NCBI RefSeq assembly: GCF_001565895.1
Contig: NZ_LSNE01000003.1
Coordinates: 241,428 to 305,427, forward strand
DNA from: Paraglaciecola hydrolytica
GTDB taxonomy: Bacteria > Pseudomonadota > Gammaproteobacteria > Enterobacterales > Alteromonadaceae
DNA length: 64,000 nucleotides
Direction of reading: 5' to 3'
A program made the position numbers and the translations under genes. Below, in pieces: positions 17,966 through 29,500 of this stretch. Every line of letters begins with the position of its first letter. Positions within the stretch are counted from its first letter, which is position 1. The notes below the pieces were generated by a model that was given only the letters and a program-made list of their open reading frames with translations, was not told the DNA's origin and searched no databases.

Positions 17966-18050
17966 AGGTCTTTGAAATGCTATTATTGCCCATATTAAGT
18001 ATTAGTTTATCTTATGTAAGCTTTCGATTTCTCAAGGATTTAGCAAAAAT

Positions 18051-19274
18051 ATGTCAAAGTTTTTTAGCTGGCTAAATAAAGACAAAAATAAAACCTCTTC
18101 TGCGCAAGCTACAGATCAGGAAGAAATTCAAACTCCTGAACAAAAAACACCAGTTGTAGATGTACAAGAAGTCATTTCCGATATACCAGAACAGCCATCA
18201 GCACCGCAAATCCATCAAGCAGATAACAATACAAATGATGACGTAACAGTGGGCCCAACAGATACTGTGCCTGTAATCGCTGCTCAAAAAATCTCAGCCA
18301 CGGTAAACCCGCCAACACCCAGTGAAACTAGTTTTTTCAGCCGTCTTAGAAAGGGTTTGTCACGCACCACCGAAAATATTGGTAGTGGTTTGGTTGGTCT
18401 GTTTCGTGGAAAAAATATCGATGACGATTTGTTTGAAGAACTCGAAACGCAATTATTAATTGCCGATGTGGGCATGGCTACCACCACTAAAATGGTTAAA
18501 AAGCTGACTGAAAGTGCTAATCGCAAACAATTGCGTGATTCTGAATCTTTATTTAAATTACTTAAAGATCAAATGGTTGATATTTTGTCTGCGGTTGATG
18601 ATCCCCTAATCGTCAAAAGCGAGACTAAGCCTTTTGTGATTTTGATGGTTGGTGTTAATGGCGTAGGTAAAACCACCACTATTGGTAAAATGGCTAAACA
18701 ATTTCAGCAACAAGGCAAAAAAGTCATGTTAGCTGCGGGGGATACTTTTCGCGCCGCAGCAGTAGAGCAGTTACAGGTGTGGGGCGAACGTAATAACATT
18801 CCCGTCGTAGCCCAGCAAAGCGGCGCCGACAGCGCATCGGTTATTTTTGATGCTTTTCAATCTGCTAAAGCTAAAAATATTGATGTATTGATTGCCGATA
18901 CTGCAGGACGTTTACAAAACAAAGATCATCTAATGGAAGAACTTAAAAAGGTGGTTAGGGTAATGAAAAAAATCGACCCACAAGCCCCCCATGAAATTAT
19001 GCTAACCTTGGATGCTGGCACCGGCCAGAATGCAGTCAGCCAGACTAACCTTTTTCACCAAGCCGTAGGTTTAACCGGTTTAAGTCTAACTAAACTGGAT
19101 GGTACCGCCAAAGGTGGCGTCATTTTTGCCATCGCCGATCAGTTCCCCATCCCAATCCGTTACATTGGTATAGGTGAAGGTATCGACGATTTACGCCCCT
19201 TTAACAGCCAAGAGTTTGTAGAGGCTTTATTTGCCGAATCTGACAAACCCGTATCGAAACAGCAGCATCATTAA
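18051..19274 (+). CDS. ftsY: Signal recognition particle receptor FtsY
   Basis: GTPase that docks ribosome-SRP complexes at the membrane. The first ~85 residues are acidic and low in complexity, as in other gammaproteobacterial FtsY proteins. They are followed by the membrane-interacting FFSRLRKGLSRTTENIGSGL helix and the NG domain: GVNGVGKTTTIGKMA near 200-214, DTFRAAAVEQL, DTAGRLQNK, TKLDGTAKGG and GEGIDDLRPF. Length 407 is normal. It leads the ftsY-ftsE-ftsX operon with an 17-base gap to ftsE. Confidence 0.97.
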   Translation: MSKFFSWLNKDKNKTSSAQATDQEEIQTPEQKTPVVDVQEVISDIPEQPSAPQIHQADNNTNDDVTVGPTDTVPVIAAQKISATVNPPTPSETSFFSRLRKGLSRTTENIGSGLVGLFRGKNIDDDLFEELETQLLIADVGMATTTKMVKKLTESANRKQLRDSESLFKLLKDQMVDILSAVDDPLIVKSETKPFVILMVGVNGVGKTTTIGKMAKQFQQQGKKVMLAAGDTFRAAAVEQLQVWGERNNIPVVAQQSGADSASVIFDAFQSAKAKNIDVLIADTAGRLQNKDHLMEELKKVVRVMKKIDPQAPHEIMLTLDAGTGQNAVSQTNLFHQAVGLTGLSLTKLDGTAKGGVIFAIADQFPIPIRYIGIGEGIDDLRPFNSQEFVEALFAESDKPVSKQQHH

Positions 19275-19291
19275 AAGTCATATTAAAAATC

Positions 19292-19987
19292 ATGATTAAA
19301 TTCGAACAAGTCAGTAAAACCTATGCCGGAGGCCAACAAGCTTTACGCAAGGTTGACTTTCATATCGAACCTGGAGAAATGGCCTTTTTAACCGGTCATT
19401 CCGGAGCAGGTAAAAGTACGATCCTGAAATTGATTAGCATAATGGAACGCCCAACAGTAGGCCGAGTGCTGATCAATGGGCATGATTTGGGAACCATAGA
19501 GCGTAAACAGATTGCCTATATTCGCCGTGATATTGGCATGATCTTCCAAAGTCATCAGTTGTTGATGGATAAAAGTGTTTACGACAATGTCGCTCTACCT
19601 TTAATTATTGAAGGTTATTCTCATAAAGAAACCAGCAAAAGAGTGCATGCCGCGCTGGAGATGGTAGGGCTACGCGATAAAGTTAAAAATATACCTATTA
19701 CTCTTTCTGGTGGTGAGCAACAGCGTGTAGGTATAGCCCGCGCCATCGTTAATAAACCACCCTTGTTGCTGGCCGATGAACCAACCGGTAATCTCGATCC
19801 CAAATTATCGATGGAAATTATTAAACTGTTTGAGAACTTTAATCAGGCTGGTGTCTCGGTGTTTATTGCTACCCATGATTTGGGTTTGATCGCCAGAATG
19901 AAATATCGCACTTTAACCTTAAAAAATGGCCAGATGATCACCGATGGTTTAACTGAAGATATGCAGGACAATGATTTTTATGCCTAA
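19292..19987 (+). CDS. ftsE: Cell division ATP-binding protein FtsE
   Basis: ATPase of the FtsEX complex, which couples the divisome to cell-wall hydrolases. Walker [10 protein letters not shown] is at 35-43, the signature LSGGEQQR near 138, Walker [13 protein letters not shown] near 158-169 and the H-loop IATHDLG. The 231-residue length is close to the 222 of E. coli. It lies between ftsY and ftsX in the conserved order. Confidence 0.97.
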   Translation: MIKFEQVSKTYAGGQQALRKVDFHIEPGEMAFLTGHSGAGKSTILKLISIMERPTVGRVLINGHDLGTIERKQIAYIRRDIGMIFQSHQLLMDKSVYDNVALPLIIEGYSHKETSKRVHAALEMVGLRDKVKNIPITLSGGEQQRVGIARAIVNKPPLLLADEPTGNLDPKLSMEIIKLFENFNQAGVSVFIATHDLGLIARMKYRTLTLKNGQMITDGLTEDMQDNDFYA

Positions 19988-20020
19988 GCTCAGTCACTTA
20001 TTTAACCCAAAGACTAAACC

Positions 20021-21001
20021 ATGAGTATTTTGTTTAAAGGCCGTGCCCAAGGGGCACAGATTTCTCATGTTTCTGGACCACAACGTTTTGTGATGTTTTT
20101 TGTTAGCCATATTCGCCAAGCCTTAGGTAGCCTAGGTGAGCTTTGGCGTTCACGCATTTCAGCTTTGATGACCATAGGTGTATTAGGATTAAGCATCACC
20201 TTACCTAGTACCTTGTATGTCATGGTTAAAAACGCTGAGAATATTAGTTCTGGTTGGCAACAAGCCTCTGAAATATCGTTATTTTTAAAACAAAATGCGA
20301 CTCAAAGTGATGTAAATCAACTATTAAAACGTATTCAGTTATGGCCAGAAATTGACAAGATCCACTTTATTCCTGCCGATGATGCCTTGTTGGAATTTAA
20401 ACAGCTTTCTGGTTTTGGTGATGCTATCGCCTATCTAGACAAAAACCCTTTGCCTAACGTGGTATTAGTTATTCCTACCGAACGTCATGCAGGCCCAACA
20501 GCGGCGAGAGAGTTACTCGAAAAGCTACGTAAAGAACGTGAAGTAGATATTGGTAAACTGGATATTGAGTGGCTTGAGCGTTTACACGCATTATTAAAAG
20601 TGGCTCAGGAATTAGTTACAGTCATCGCTATTTTACTGTTTTTAGCTGTGGTACTCATTATCGGCAATACTATAAGACTGAATATTCTTAATAAGAAAGA
20701 TGAAATATTGGTGATGAAATTAGTGGGTGCTACAGATGCGTTTATTCAGCGTCCGTTCTTATATACCGGCTTTTGGTATGGTTTACTGGGAGGTTTACTG
20801 GCTTGGTTTGCAGTGATTTTGTTGCTGTGGTGGATGAGCAGTAGCATTGCCGCAGTCAGTGAGTTGTATCAGAAAAACTTTAACCTCACTGGCATCGACG
20901 GACAAACACTGTTGATTATGCTGGGGCTTTCTGTGTTTCTAGGTTTAAGCGGTTCACTATTGTCAGTAAAACGTTATGTAAGTGAAATAGAACCTAAATA
21001 A
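20021..21001 (+). CDS. ftsX: Cell division protein FtsX
   Basis: Membrane partner of FtsE. It has a cytoplasmic N-terminus, a first membrane segment (about residues 55-70), a periplasmic domain with the usual EISLFLK and DALLEFKQLSGFGDA features, and three C-terminal membrane segments beginning with ELVTVIAILLFLAVVLIIGNT. The family motif NDEILVMKLVGATDAFI appears as KKDEILVMKLVGATD. Length 326 is normal. In many gammaproteobacteria rpoH follows ftsX; here a hairpin repeat and an opposed esterase gene follow instead. Confidence 0.95.
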   Translation: MSILFKGRAQGAQISHVSGPQRFVMFFVSHIRQALGSLGELWRSRISALMTIGVLGLSITLPSTLYVMVKNAENISSGWQQASEISLFLKQNATQSDVNQLLKRIQLWPEIDKIHFIPADDALLEFKQLSGFGDAIAYLDKNPLPNVVLVIPTERHAGPTAARELLEKLRKEREVDIGKLDIEWLERLHALLKVAQELVTVIAILLFLAVVLIIGNTIRLNILNKKDEILVMKLVGATDAFIQRPFLYTGFWYGLLGGLLAWFAVILLLWWMSSSIAAVSELYQKNFNLTGIDGQTLLIMLGLSVFLGLSGSLLSVKRYVSEIEPK

Positions 21002-21003
21002 TC

Positions 21004-21059
21004 TATACCCTTCACCTTTGAAACTGCAGTGTAGTCAGCGACTCTCACTGCACTTTCAA
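21004..21059. repeat. Imperfect intergenic hairpin element, copy 1
   Basis: Begins three bases after the ftsX stop with TATACCCTTCA. TTGAAACTGCAGTG (21018-21031) then pairs with CACTGCACTTTCAA (21046-21059), with one mismatch in 14 and a 14-base loop. A related element lies at 25117-25201 with the same TATACCCTTCA start and the same stem position. It could also end the ftsYEX transcript, although no T-run follows. Confidence 0.6.
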
Positions 21060-21089
21060 TACTTAAAGTTAAGAAACAATACTGTCGTG

Positions 21090-22670
21090 TTATTGCTGAA
21101 GCGCAGCCATACCTTGATAGCGCGCCCGCAAGCCCTCTGTACTTTGCACTTCTGGCAGCTGTTTTAAGACCAACTGTTGCTGACTGGATAAAACCGGCCA
21201 TTCAACTAGCATCTCTCCATTTGGGTTACCCGTTTTAATAAAATTAACAAAATAACCTTGCACTATCGCGGATACCTGATGATCAGCCTCTGCCCATTCG
21301 AAGGCGTCATTAAGCGGTAAATTGCCTAGGGCGTATTCAATTTCTGCCGAATGCACCGCACCTAAATCGCTATTTGGCTGCTCTTTACCTTGATTAAACT
21401 CTACTTTAATTGCAGGACGCACGTGATCATACAAATAATAATAAGTCTGCGCATTGGCATTGGCCGCTACACTCTGCGCAAAATTCCAGGTTGAGGCAGA
21501 TATAAAACGATCACTCATTAAGGCTTGGGCCGCTAATTTAACTTGCTCTGTAGTACTTGCAGGATAAAGCTCAGCAACTTTTACATAATCTTCAGGATAG
21601 AGTTTTTGCAGAGCTAATAGATAGTTTTCAACGGTAGCTTCACTGTCGCCTAACAATTGCTGATAACTTCCCTCCTGCGAGTTAACGCCAGCCATTAGCG
21701 GTACATCCGCAAACTTTTTCTCTGCAATTAAAACGTCGGGGGCTTTGCTGAGGATCTTGCCGTCGATGGTCGGCCTAAACCACACTAAACCAGCCTCTGT
21801 CGCTTGTTTTAATAAGAGCTCGGCAGGTATTTCACGCAAAGCTTCAATGCTGGCAGAGCCATCCTCATTAAGGGTTTGTGCTACTTGCACACCTTGTTGT
21901 TCAGCATCTTCAAGTGAATTTACCCGGCTCAGAATGGAACCACTTTCGGCAATAGCGCCAGCGATATAGGGGATAGAATCTAGGGCGAACATTTGTGCGC
22001 TCACTGACATGGAGCCTGCGGATTCACCAGCAATAGTAATTTTTTTAGGATCACCGCCAAAAGCCTCAATATTTTGTGCCACCCACAGTAAAGCAGCTTG
22101 TTGATCTAATAGGCCATAGTTACCTGAACCTTTATATTGACTTTGTGCGCTTAACTCAGGATGAGCCAAAAAACCAAAAATACTTAGTCGGTAATTAACT
22201 GTAACAGTGATGATACCTTTACTGGCCATACTGGCACCGTCATAACGTTTTTCTGAACCATCTCCGGCAACAAAACCACCACCATAAAAATAAACCAGTA
22301 CCGGAAGTGGCGTTTGTTCACGTTCAAGAGGTGCCCAAATATTCAAAAACAAACAGTCTTCACTCATACCCGAGGCGCGAAACTGCATATCGCTGAACAT
22401 TGAATTTTGCATACATTTGTGGCCAAAATCGTCAGCAATTTTAACGCCTTTCCAAGGCTCAGCTGCTTGTGGCGGCTGCCAACGTTTATCATTGATAGGT
22501 GCTGACGCATAAGGCACACCTTTAAAAGTCACTACCTGATTATGCGGCAGTACATAACCTTTCAGCATCCCTTGTTGAACTGTCACTAAACTTGGATCCG
22601 CGGCGGTATAGCTGCTATCACAAGCAAATAAACTAAAAACCACCAGCAAACACAAAATGGATTTAAACAT
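21090..22670 (-). CDS. Carboxylesterase type B, lipoprotein
   Basis: Alpha/beta-hydrolase of the carboxylesterase/para-nitrobenzyl-esterase family, probably lipid-anchored in the cell envelope. The signal sequence MFKSILCLLVVFSLFACDSS contains the lipobox LFAC with Cys17. The nucleophile is Ser217 in GESAGSMS, the probable acid is the Glu of GVNSQEGSY, and the histidine is in GAVHSAEIEY. FKGVPYASAP and EDCLFLNIWAP are family signatures. Start 22670 is chosen because AAGGGA lies seven bases upstream. The substrate is unknown; cell-envelope placement suggests hydrolysis of exogenous esters. Confidence 0.88.
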   Translation of the reverse strand: MFKSILCLLVVFSLFACDSSYTAADPSLVTVQQGMLKGYVLPHNQVVTFKGVPYASAPINDKRWQPPQAAEPWKGVKIADDFGHKCMQNSMFSDMQFRASGMSEDCLFLNIWAPLEREQTPLPVLVYFYGGGFVAGDGSEKRYDGASMASKGIITVTVNYRLSIFGFLAHPELSAQSQYKGSGNYGLLDQQAALLWVAQNIEAFGGDPKKITIAGESAGSMSVSAQMFALDSIPYIAGAIAESGSILSRVNSLEDAEQQGVQVAQTLNEDGSASIEALREIPAELLLKQATEAGLVWFRPTIDGKILSKAPDVLIAEKKFADVPLMAGVNSQEGSYQQLLGDSEATVENYLLALQKLYPEDYVKVAELYPASTTEQVKLAAQALMSDRFISASTWNFAQSVAANANAQTYYYLYDHVRPAIKVEFNQGKEQPNSDLGAVHSAEIEYALGNLPLNDAFEWAEADHQVSAIVQGYFVNFIKTGNPNGEMLVEWPVLSSQQQLVLKQLPEVQSTEGLRARYQGMAALQQ

Positions 22671-22758
22671 ATGCATGTCCCTTTCTAATCTCAATTAAAT
22701 GTAATATTGCTGGCAAAATTAGCGTTATTGCTAGCTTTTTTATTTCGTTGACTGACTG

Positions 22759-25077
22759 CTATTCCATTACATCATTTGCAGGCGGCGCATCGATAACATC
22801 AGCTTCACTCACTATAGGGTTACTGCCCAACTCGACTTCTACCCCATCCACCCTTTGCAAACCACGAGGCAGTTTATTACCACGGCGACCACGCTCTCCC
22901 TGATAATGGCTTAAATCAGCAGCCGATAAAGCCATACCCCGTTTGCCTGAGAGAATTTTAACGCTGGCGCCATCTGGCACTATGCTTAAAACCTTAACAA
23001 ACTCTTCACGGCTGGCAGCTTTAGCTGAAGGAATACTGATCAACTTATTGCCTTTGCCTTTACCCAAGATTGGTAAGTCTCGCAGAGGAAACATCAACAT
23101 GCGCCCTTCGCTGGAAATAGCTAAACACCAGTCAGTTTTCAGGTTATGCACCACTTGTGGTGCTATAATTTTGGCGCCAGTTGATAGCGAAATATAAGCT
23201 TTACCGGCCTTATTTTTACTCACCATATCTTCAAACTTGCCAACAAAACCGTAACCCGCATCAGAGGCCATCAAATATTGTTGTTGATCTTTACCCATCA
23301 CCACATGTTCGACATTTTCACCGCCAACAATGTTAAAACGGCCAGTGAGGGGTTCACCCTGACTGCGGGCAGAGGCGAGACTATGGGCATCACAGGAGAA
23401 AGTACGACCCGATGAATCCATAAATACCGCTTGTTGATTACTACGACCTTTGGCACTGGTTAAATAACTATCGCCCGCTTTATAACTTAAGCCTTTAACG
23501 TCAACATCATGGCCTTTAGCACAGCGTGCCCAACCTTTTTCAGACAGCACCACAGTCACCGACTCTGATGGCACTAATTCTTTTTCACTTAAGGCTTTGG
23601 CTTCACCACGAGAGACAATGGGCGAACGCCTGTCATCGCCATATAATTCAGCAGCGGCAAGGATTTCTTTTTTAATCAGGGTTTTTAAACGTTGATCAGA
23701 ACCTAATAACAATTGTAATTGGTCACGTTCCAGTGCCAGTTCATCTTGCTCACCCTGGATTTTCATTTCTTCCAATTTGGCTAAATGACGTAATTTTAAA
23801 TCAAGGATCGCTTCGGCTTGAATATCAGACAAACTGAACGTGGCAATCAAAGCCTGTTTAGGATGTTCTTCATAACGAATAATGCGGATCACTTCATCGA
23901 TATTCAAAAAGGCAATCATCAAACCTTCAAGAATATGTAATCTTGCTAATACTTTATCCAAACGGTACTGCAAACGGCGCACGACGGTATCTTTACGGAA
24001 GATTAACCACTCACTCAATATTTGTTGCAGGTTTTTGACTTGCGGACGGCCATCAAGGCCAATCATATTAATATTGACGCGATAGGTTTTTTCTAAGTCC
24101 GTGGTAGCAAACAAATGCTGCATCAGTTGTTCAACATCAATGCGATTTGAACGAGGTGTAATCAATAAACGTGTTGGGTTTTCGTGATCTGATTCATCAC
24201 GTAAATCGCTCACCATCGGCAGCTTTTTAGCCTGCATCTGCGCGGCAATTTGTTCAAGTATTTTGCCGCCTGAGGCCTGATGTGGCAAAGCGGTAATTAT
24301 AATATCGCCGTTATCTTCATGATAAACCGCGCGCATTCTGATCGAACCTCGGCCGGTTTCGTAGATTTTGGTTATTTCGTCTTTTGGGGTAATGATTTCG
24401 GCTTCGGTGGGATAATCCGGCCCCTTTACAAATTCTAATAATTCGCGCAGTTCTGCCTTACTATTATCTAATAAGTGAGCACAGGCATTGGCAACTTCAC
24501 GGACATTATGGGGGGGAATATCAGTTGCCATACCTACGGCAATACCGGTAATACCGTTTAACAAAATATGGGGCAAACGCGCAGGCAGTACTTTAGGCTC
24601 GTCTAAGGTGCCGTCAAAGTTAGGTTGCCAATCCACCGTGCCTTGCCCTAATTCAGTAAGCAATACTTCACTGAATTTAGATAAACGAGATTCGGTATAA
24701 CGCATAGCCGCAAAAGATTTGGGATCATCTGGGGCACCCCAGTTACCTTGACCATCAACTAAAGGATAGCGATATGAAAAGGGCTGTGCCATTAACACCA
24801 TGGCTTCATAACAGGCAGAGTCGCCGTGAGGGTGGAATTTACCCAGAACATCACCCACGGTACGGGCAGATTTTTTGTATTTAGCGTTATTGCTCAAACC
24901 CAATTCAGACATGGCATAAACAATACGTCGTTGTACGGGTTTTAAGCCGTCACCAATATGGGGCAAGGCTCTATCCATGATGACATACATGGAATAGTTT
25001 AAGTACGACTGCTCAGTGAAATGGCGCATCGCCAATTGTTCAATGCCGTCTTTATTGATGATTGTTTCTTGGGTCAT
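22759..25077 (-). CDS. parC: DNA topoisomerase IV subunit A ParC
   Basis: Decatenates sister chromosomes with ParE. The catalytic tyrosine is Tyr127 in [11 protein letters not shown]. The quinolone-resistance region reads [13 protein letters not shown], with the sensitive-type Ser87 and Glu91. The C-terminal beta-pinwheel region begins after about residue 490. Length 772 (E. coli 752) and the lack of the GyrA-box QRRGGKG favour ParC over GyrA. parE is not adjacent in this window. The upstream gap carries a hairpin repeat. Confidence 0.96.
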   Translation of the reverse strand: MTQETIINKDGIEQLAMRHFTEQSYLNYSMYVIMDRALPHIGDGLKPVQRRIVYAMSELGLSNNAKYKKSARTVGDVLGKFHPHGDSACYEAMVLMAQPFSYRYPLVDGQGNWGAPDDPKSFAAMRYTESRLSKFSEVLLTELGQGTVDWQPNFDGTLDEPKVLPARLPHILLNGITGIAVGMATDIPPHNVREVANACAHLLDNSKAELRELLEFVKGPDYPTEAEIITPKDEITKIYETGRGSIRMRAVYHEDNGDIIITALPHQASGGKILEQIAAQMQAKKLPMVSDLRDESDHENPTRLLITPRSNRIDVEQLMQHLFATTDLEKTYRVNINMIGLDGRPQVKNLQQILSEWLIFRKDTVVRRLQYRLDKVLARLHILEGLMIAFLNIDEVIRIIRYEEHPKQALIATFSLSDIQAEAILDLKLRHLAKLEEMKIQGEQDELALERDQLQLLLGSDQRLKTLIKKEILAAAELYGDDRRSPIVSRGEAKALSEKELVPSESVTVVLSEKGWARCAKGHDVDVKGLSYKAGDSYLTSAKGRSNQQAVFMDSSGRTFSCDAHSLASARSQGEPLTGRFNIVGGENVEHVVMGKDQQQYLMASDAGYGFVGKFEDMVSKNKAGKAYISLSTGAKIIAPQVVHNLKTDWCLAISSEGRMLMFPLRDLPILGKGKGNKLISIPSAKAASREEFVKVLSIVPDGASVKILSGKRGMALSAADLSHYQGERGRRGNKLPRGLQRVDGVEVELGSNPIVSEADVIDAPPANDVME

Positions 25078-25116
25078 ATATAACTGGATCCGCTATTTTT
25101 ATTGTTATTTAGCACG

Positions 25117-25201
25117 TATACCCTTCATCCTTGAAACTGCACGTTTGTTGCTGCACTCCATCCTTTGCCGCCGCCGTGCAATTCCAATGCTTTTGGGTAT
25201 A
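25117..25201. repeat. Imperfect intergenic hairpin element, copy 2
   Basis: Starts TATACCC (25117-25123) and ends GGGTATA (25195-25201), so the outer ends are inverted repeats. An inner stem TTGAAACTGCACG (25131-25143) pairs with CGTGCAATTCCAA (25175-25187) with two mismatches. The left arm matches copy 1 at 21004 closely while the loops differ. It lies in the gap between parC and the sorbosone-dehydrogenase-like gene. Confidence 0.65.
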
Positions 25202-25244
25202 GCAGCTACCGTGCTGATTAAGGCTCACTTGGTTTAAGGGCCTG

Positions 25245-26381
25245 TCATTCCGGTTTTTGGTAGCTTACCCTATAAATTACGTTGGCGAAATCATCAGCAA
25301 TCAGCAAACTGCCGTCAGCTAAGCTGGTAATGGCCGCAGGGCGCCCCCATGCACTGTTGTCTGCTTCTAACCAGCCTGTAATAAAGGGGTCATAGGACGT
25401 GACTTTACCATCGACAATATTTGCCATCATCACTTTGTAACCTGATTTTTGTGTGCGATTCCACGAACCGTGCTCTGCTACAAATAATCGATTTTGCATC
25501 TCAGGCGCAAACATCTTGCCTTGATAAAAGTGAATTCCCAGAGGAGCAACGTGAGCCATGAGATTCAATTTAGGCGCGACATAATCTGTACTCTTTTTAT
25601 CTGTTCCAAACTCTGGATCAGCAATAGTTCCGGCATGGAAGTAGGGATAACCAAAATGCTGCCCTAACGTCTCCACTTCGTTGATCTCACAAGGAGGGAT
25701 ATCATCCCCCATCATGTCGCGGCCATTGTCACTAAACCACAACTTGTTAGTTTGTGGATGCCAATCAAAACCTACGCTGTTACGTACACCTTTGGCGACC
25801 CACTGTTTTTCACCAGTGGTGATATTAAAACGCAGAATAGAGGCATATTCAGGATTATCGAATTTTTCGCCGCCATTGGTTTCACAAATATTACATGGCG
25901 CGCCAACCGGCACATAGAGCCAGTTATCCGGCCCAAAATCAATATATTTCCAGCCATGATGTTTTTCAGTAGGTAAACCATCGATCACCACTTCTGGCTC
26001 ACCTAGGGTTGCGTAATTTTTTTCAATATTGGAATATTTTAATATGCGACTCACTTCAGCCACATATAAATCCCCCTCATGAATGGTCAAGCCTGAGGGC
26101 ATATTGAGTCCTTCTGCTATTTTAAGCACAGTTTCAGCGTAGCCATCACCGTCTTTATCAACCACAGCATGGACCAATCCAGCATCTCGACTACCCACAA
26201 TCACAATGCCGTTGTCACTGACTGCCATTTGGCGAGCATTTTTAACTGATTCAGCAAACACACTAATCTGATAACCGGCCGGTAAACTGAGTTTGTCTAG
26301 TGAAACAGCCTGAACAGAAAATGCCAGAATCTGGCTCACCAACAAACCCATACCTACTACTTTTAGATGTTTAAATTGCAT
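25245..26381 (-). CDS. Sorbosone dehydrogenase-like beta-propeller protein
   Basis: Exported protein of 378 residues in the L-sorbosone/soluble glucose dehydrogenase-like beta-propeller family. A signal peptide covers about residues 1-25 (hydrophobic core GLLVSQILAFSVQA). Family features are LPAGYQISVFAE, LNMPSGLTIHEGDLYVAE, HHGWKYIDFGPDNWLYVPVGAPCNICE, FDWHPQTNKLWFSDNGRD and LFVAEHGSWNR. The family includes PQQ-dependent enzymes, but I cannot confirm a cofactor. It stands alone, divergent from the hybrid kinase gene. Confidence 0.8.
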   Translation of the reverse strand: MQFKHLKVVGMGLLVSQILAFSVQAVSLDKLSLPAGYQISVFAESVKNARQMAVSDNGIVIVGSRDAGLVHAVVDKDGDGYAETVLKIAEGLNMPSGLTIHEGDLYVAEVSRILKYSNIEKNYATLGEPEVVIDGLPTEKHHGWKYIDFGPDNWLYVPVGAPCNICETNGGEKFDNPEYASILRFNITTGEKQWVAKGVRNSVGFDWHPQTNKLWFSDNGRDMMGDDIPPCEINEVETLGQHFGYPYFHAGTIADPEFGTDKKSTDYVAPKLNLMAHVAPLGIHFYQGKMFAPEMQNRLFVAEHGSWNRTQKSGYKVMMANIVDGKVTSYDPFITGWLEADNSAWGRPAAITSLADGSLLIADDFANVIYRVSYQKPE

Positions 26382-26510
26382 AATTAACTCTAATTAACCA
26401 TTAATAATCGAGTTTTATCATACGTTATCTATCTAGTGAACGGTAGAGATTGCCTTGGGCAATATTCGGATGTTTTAATAGCTTTATTATTTGGCCCTGA
26501 CCGACATTAA

Positions 26511-29500
26511 ATGCCTGACTTTATTCAACGTTTTATTTTACTGTGCTGTTTCATTAGTAGCAGTCAGGTATTTGCCCAAAGTACGGTACAACTTATTTCC
26601 ACCGATAAAAGTTCCAGATTGGCGGTGCAACTACAAGTTTATTACGAACCGGAAGTGCAGTTATCTGTCCAAGAAGTCAGTAAAAATATCGATAAATTTG
26701 CCTGGCATAGTGGTGACAACCCCAATTACGGTTTTAGCAATAAGGGACTTTGGTTATATACCACTATCAGTAATGTTACAGATGTAGAAAAGTGGGTAGT
26801 CGATGTCGCTTTCAGCCAACTCGATAAAGTTGATATATACCTACTATTGGACGGTGAAATTCTCGCTCAGGTTAAACAAGGTAAAGAACGTTTTAACCAG
26901 CATTATCGTTTACCCACCATCAAAGCGGCACTGCCTTACGCACAAACCATCGATTTATTTGTGCGTATTGAAAGCCGACACTCCAGTTTAATTGCGCCAG
27001 TAGATATCCAAACCCATGATCGTCACGAAAGAACTAATTTCTATGACACCCTGATCTGGGGACTGTTTTACGGCGCCTTACTGATTTTGGCCATTTATAA
27101 CCTCATCATTTATTTTGGGATCCGTGAAAAAAGCTTGCTGGCTTATGTGGCTTATATTGCCTCCGCAATACTTTGGCAGTTTGTTTGGAGCGGACATTCG
27201 CATTTAATAATGCCAGAGGGATTTTCCAGATGGGAGAATCAACATACCGATTTAATCTTTGTGATCATTGCCATCACTTCCGGCATTTTCAGTTGGGTAT
27301 TTTTAGACATTAGCAAAAATGCGCCCAAGAGCATGCATGTTGTCCGCGCCTGCATAGTGATACTACTCATATTAGGCCTGTGTTCCGTTGTTAATCTATT
27401 CCCACCTTTTTGGCAGGCTACTTTAGTTTATATAGTGTGTTTAGTTGCCATCAGCAGTTATACCTGTGCTGGTTTCGAGGCCTACAACAATCATTTTAAT
27501 GCCGCTCGTTATTATATTTTTGCATGGAGTATTGTGACGACAACGGCCTTAATTGGCATGTTAAGTTTATCAGGGGTTTTTCCTTCGAACTTTTTCACTA
27601 CCTACTGTTTTCAATTTGGCGTATTTATCGAAGCAGGTTTGTTTTCGCTAGCGCTGATGGACAAAAACCGCCACCAACTTGAACAAGAAATCGATCAGGC
27701 CACCGATGATTTACGTAATAACATCGTGCTGGTTGAAGAACAAAATGTGCGTCTCGACATCGCGCGCAAAGAAGCGATTAATGCCAGTAATGTTAAATCC
27801 CAATTTTTAGCTAATATGAGCCACGAAATTCGTACCCCCTTAAACGCAATTTTAGGGTTTAGCAAAGAATTACACTCTGCTGAGTTGTCGGCGGAAAAAC
27901 AAGAGCAAGTGAGTATTATCAACGCCGCGGCCGACAACTTATTGAGCATAGTCAATGACGTATTGGATTTTTCTAAAATCGAAGCCGGCAAATTGCGCAT
28001 CAATAATCATCCATTTTCGCCAACTCAGATTATTGAAGATTTAATCAGCGTGATGGCCAAATCTGCCCATCTTAAAAACCTCGAATTTATTTATGATTTA
28101 TCACCCCTGCCAGAAAAACTCATCGGTGACAGTTTTCGCATTAAACAGATCCTCAACAACTTATTGGGTAATGCCTTAAAGTTTACTGATCACGGGCATA
28201 TCGGCTTATCGGTAAAGGGTACTTTTCTTGAACATGGCATGTACGAACTTACCCTTAAAATAGAGGACACCGGCATAGGAATTAGCCGTGAAGATCGCCG
28301 CAAATTATTTGCCGCATTTTCTCAAGTAGATGATGCCTTAAGCCGCTCTTATCAAGGTACAGGCTTGGGTTTGGTTATCTGTCAGGAATTGGTCAAACTG
28401 ATGCGGGGAGACTTGAGCCTGCACAGCACTGTTGGTCAAGGCAGTACCTTTACTGTCACCTTACGCACCAACTTGTTAAATGCAAAATTAGCCCTGCGCC
28501 CAGACAGTGAATGGCGCAATAAAAAGGTAGTTTTTTATGATCCCATTCCCCATTCACGTTTTTGCGGTGTTAAATTACTCAAAAATTTAGGCGCTGTTGT
28601 CACAGGGGTAGAATCGTTGGCTTTTCTACGCCAGCTCAATGATAAATACGACATGGTATTTATCTGTGTGCCGGGCAATAAAGAAAACGACTTACCTAAT
28701 GTATTAGAAGCCACTCGACAAATGTCCTGTCAGCAAGCGATCATTTTATATTCTGGTATCAATTCATTATCTAATCGCTCTGATTTATCTCAGTATTTTG
28801 ACCATAAACTGCGCTTGCCTCTCACTATGAGTCGCCTAACTAACCTGCTGCATTTACCCCAAACCAGCCCCATTGATGCCATTCAATTACAACTGGCCAA
28901 CCTGCCCAAAGCACGGGTGTTAGCCGTTGATGATATGGAAATGAACCTGCGTTTATTAACCACTTGGTTTAAAAATACTAAGTTGCAACTTACCCTGGCA
29001 TACAGTGGTAAAGATGCGGTATTGCAATGTTATGAAAATGAATTTGACCTGATCCTGATGGACGTACAAATGCCCCATATGGATGGCATTGAAACCACTA
29101 AACGTATTCGCCAAACTGAATTAAATTTGGGCACTCCCATCATTGCCGTTACGGCCCACGCCTTTAAAGAAGAACAAGACAAACTATTAGCCTCTGGCAT
29201 GGATGATTATTTACCTAAACCTCTTAACCTTTCGGATTTGATTGATTTAATTATTCGTTGGTGTCAGCAAATAGAAGAAACACCGCAAGAACTGGCGCAT
29301 TTTGACTGGTCTTTAGCGATGACAAGAGCTAATCAAAATGAAGCTGCAGCTATCGATATATTGGAGCAATTTGTTAAACAATTGCCCGGTTTGGCCTCCA
29401 ACATCGAACAATGTTTCCAAGCCCTCGACTACACTGGGGTAGCAAGGTTACATAAATTATGTGATGCAATTGAAAGCGCCTTAAAACGTCAACAATACGA

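Noticed and set aside
25681..25981. Open frames opposite the sorbosone-dehydrogenase-like gene
   Set aside because: They are shadows of a gene with clear family motifs and a signal peptide on the minus strand.
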